A DNA stretch of 64,000 bases, taken from NCBI GenBank assembly GCA_000507305.1, contig DF239813.1:96092-160091 (forward strand), written 5' to 3'. Numbering within the stretch: the first letter of the stretch is position 1; the number at the start of each line of letters is the position of its first letter. The notes under the pieces were generated by a model, which worked only from the letters and a program-made list of their open reading frames with translations, made no database searches and was not told where the DNA came from. Positions 38,301 through 41,300 of the stretch are shown here, in pieces. This stretch comes from Breviolum minutum Mf 1.05b.01 (lineage: Eukaryota > Sar > Dinophyceae > Suessiales > Symbiodiniaceae). The position numbers were made by a program, and so were the translations under genes.

Positions 38301-41300
38301 GGCGATTTTTTCTTTCCTATTGGGTTTTGGTCACTTTTTCAGGGGGCAACATGTTAGTTTCAGGGATGACAGGTACCAACAAAAAATGACGGCATGTGGG
38401 TCAGAGATCCATGGATTCCAGCCAGGCCCAGCATTTTTGGATATCTATTCGTTAGATTTCAGGGGAAAAAAGGGATGGATGGGAGTTGGGAGATTTTTCG
38501 AGGATTGGAAGTTGTTGTTTTGTTGGAAATCTATACCCCGAAAAAAATCTGAACATGACAATGGAACAGTACTGTTTTTTGATTTGACGATGATATATCT
38601 TTGTTCATGTTTTGTTTTTCTATTGTCAATTGTTAGTTGTTTTCGGGTGTGAAACTGATTTTATAGATAGATAAAGCTTCTTGGGGTGATTAATATGGTG
38701 ATGATCCACTTTGCAACGATTGATCTTGAGTTTCTTTGCACTAGCAGCTAGCAGATCAAAAATCCATCCAAGCATATAGTTTCAGGAAGAATGCTCTCAA
38801 AATGGCAGCAACACATCTGAATTCATATCCCTAAAGGACACCTAAAAGACTATAGTACGCATACATGTATAGGCTGTATAGGAAAAACATCCCCCCAACT
38901 ATTAAAGGTCTGGAATAAGGATGCCCAGGGGTCTCCCAAGCAAAAGGTCTAATATGGTCCTTTATTGATTGAAAAACATACCCGCAGAAAGCTTCATTCA
39001 AATCTTGGACTTTTAGACTTGGTACATTTGTTCCGCCGTTGCAAGATCTTCGAGTCATTGTTTGAAGAGACCCATCAAGCTTATCACTTCATCACACTTT
39101 CAGTGGTAATTCCCTGCCGCTTTTTTTTACAAAAAGGTCTCCCAATAAAAGCATTGCAAAATCATAGTCATACATTTCTGGATATTACGTATTACACCCC
39201 TGAAATCTAACATAGCTACCCAAAAGGTCGCCATGTTTGAACGGAGTTCCCTTTTCCAAGCCATCGACGACACACGCGAATCCACAGCAACCTACCCCTG
39301 CAACTTTGGCGGAGCAAGGTACCACAAGCCTTCTCAGGCAAACCATTTAACGATCATAGTGATTGATCGTCAGTAGAAATAAACAATCAAATCAAAGAAT
39401 GCACCTGTACAAATCCTGATCAACGAGTTTTGTGATACATGACAGCAGCAGGAGTAAGCTCCGTGATGCCATCAGGAATATCAAGCAAAATCGGTACCGG
39501 AAGAGACTCAAGGTATTTCTTGGGTATCAAGGGCAAATTCCAATTATTATGCTCACGGCAATCATGCAAGAATCTATCCACCAACAACAAAGTTTCCTTT
39601 CCTAAAGACATCTCAGGTCTTCGGATGTACCCAGTCCTCTTTTGAAGCTGAGTATGTCCTAAATGGCTAAGTGTCTTCACACCTATTTGTTTTGGCACAA
39701 AAAAGAACTTTTCATTAAGAATTTTTTCCAGTTGCATAACCACCGTGTCAAGTACCACCGACTGAATTTTTGGGGCCCTCCAGCTACATTGGAACAGCCT
39801 TCATCGTTTTTTCCGAGGTTGAAAACCCAACTGGAAGAAAATGCTGCACGCCTCCAAGGCTCCGGGGGGGGATGAATTTCAGAGATGGAGAGATGGAAGG
39901 TTTGCTTGGAAGGAACCCAAGTTCCGAAGTAAAGTTACCACCAAACAACCACTTATGGGATGCATAAAACCCTATAAATAATGGGATCAACTACCTATCA
40001 ACTAGTGGTTTTAGATATTCTTTTAATCTTCATCCCGATCCTCGGGGGAGTGATCCAATTTGACGAGCCTATTTTTCAAATGGGTGGTTCAACCACCAAC
40101 TAGAGTCATATATTTTTTCACAGTTAAATCATTAAGAATATTAAAAGTGGTAAATTGACAAAGTTGATTCATAATTTTTTTGGATGTTTCTTTTTACAGC
40201 CATGAACTTGTTGAGATTCATCCTTTTTTTAGGGGTGCAGTGGGGTGGGGATAGATTCATGTTGTGGCAACAAACCTTCTCCAGGATACATTGTTCTGAA
40301 GGTTTGCAGGGTGAAGACTGTCCAACACCACAAAAAGAACACAATCCCCAGATGCTAAATGTACTAGGATGTCCCAGGAAGTTGGTAAATGGTTAGTAAA
40401 CGGGTTATTTCACCTACCTATAAATGGGATATATTGGGGTTATAACTCACTTACTAACCATTTACTAACTTTCTGGGACATCCAAGTATTTTACCTACAT
40501 GAAAACCCCCAAAACTACCCAGTCTTGTAGGTAAATACTATACAAATTGAGTATCTGGAAATGATTAGAGAACCATGTGTTAAGGTTGATTAACTGATTA
40601 ACTAACTAATAACTGACTTGTTGTTATAAAGGAAGGGATCAATAATTAATGCTATAACTCACACAGTCTGTTTTAGGCCAGGTAATTTTTTAAAGCACTT
40701 TTTGTTGCATGTCGTTCTTGGTGGTTGACGATACCTTTTTGGTGGACCCCTGTGAAAATTTACCCCAGCTTTATAGCTGACTCAAAACAGTTTTCTTGGC
40801 AAACCATTTTTTTGGGGCGAACCTCCTTCAAAAAACCTCACTGTGAAAAAGCCAGTAAGAACTAAAGGTGTTGGTTTCAAACATATTTGATTTTTGTCAC
40901 CCCTATGTACCTGGGGGAAATGATCTAATCATCTAATCTGACATATTTTTTGATGGTTGGTTGGCTCAACCACCAACAAGAGAAGTTATGATCACCTATT
41001 TTCGGGACTCGGACCATGCCTGTCTGACACTTCGCTTGTGAAACTTTGGATCGGAATCTCGACGGGGATGTGAAAAAAATGGAGCTCCAGGTGAACTGAG
41101 GGCCCGAGTAGAAGAGGCTCGAACTGGTTGAAGGGTGAAACTGGAAACTCTAGGTGGTGGCAACTCAAAGATTTTTTATTTTCACCCGGAAAATTGGGGA
41201 AGATGAACACATTTTGACTATATGATTTTTTTTTTAAAGGGGTTGAAACCACCAGCTAGAAACTGGTTGCCAGGATTGTGGGGTTTCAAGGAGACTAACT

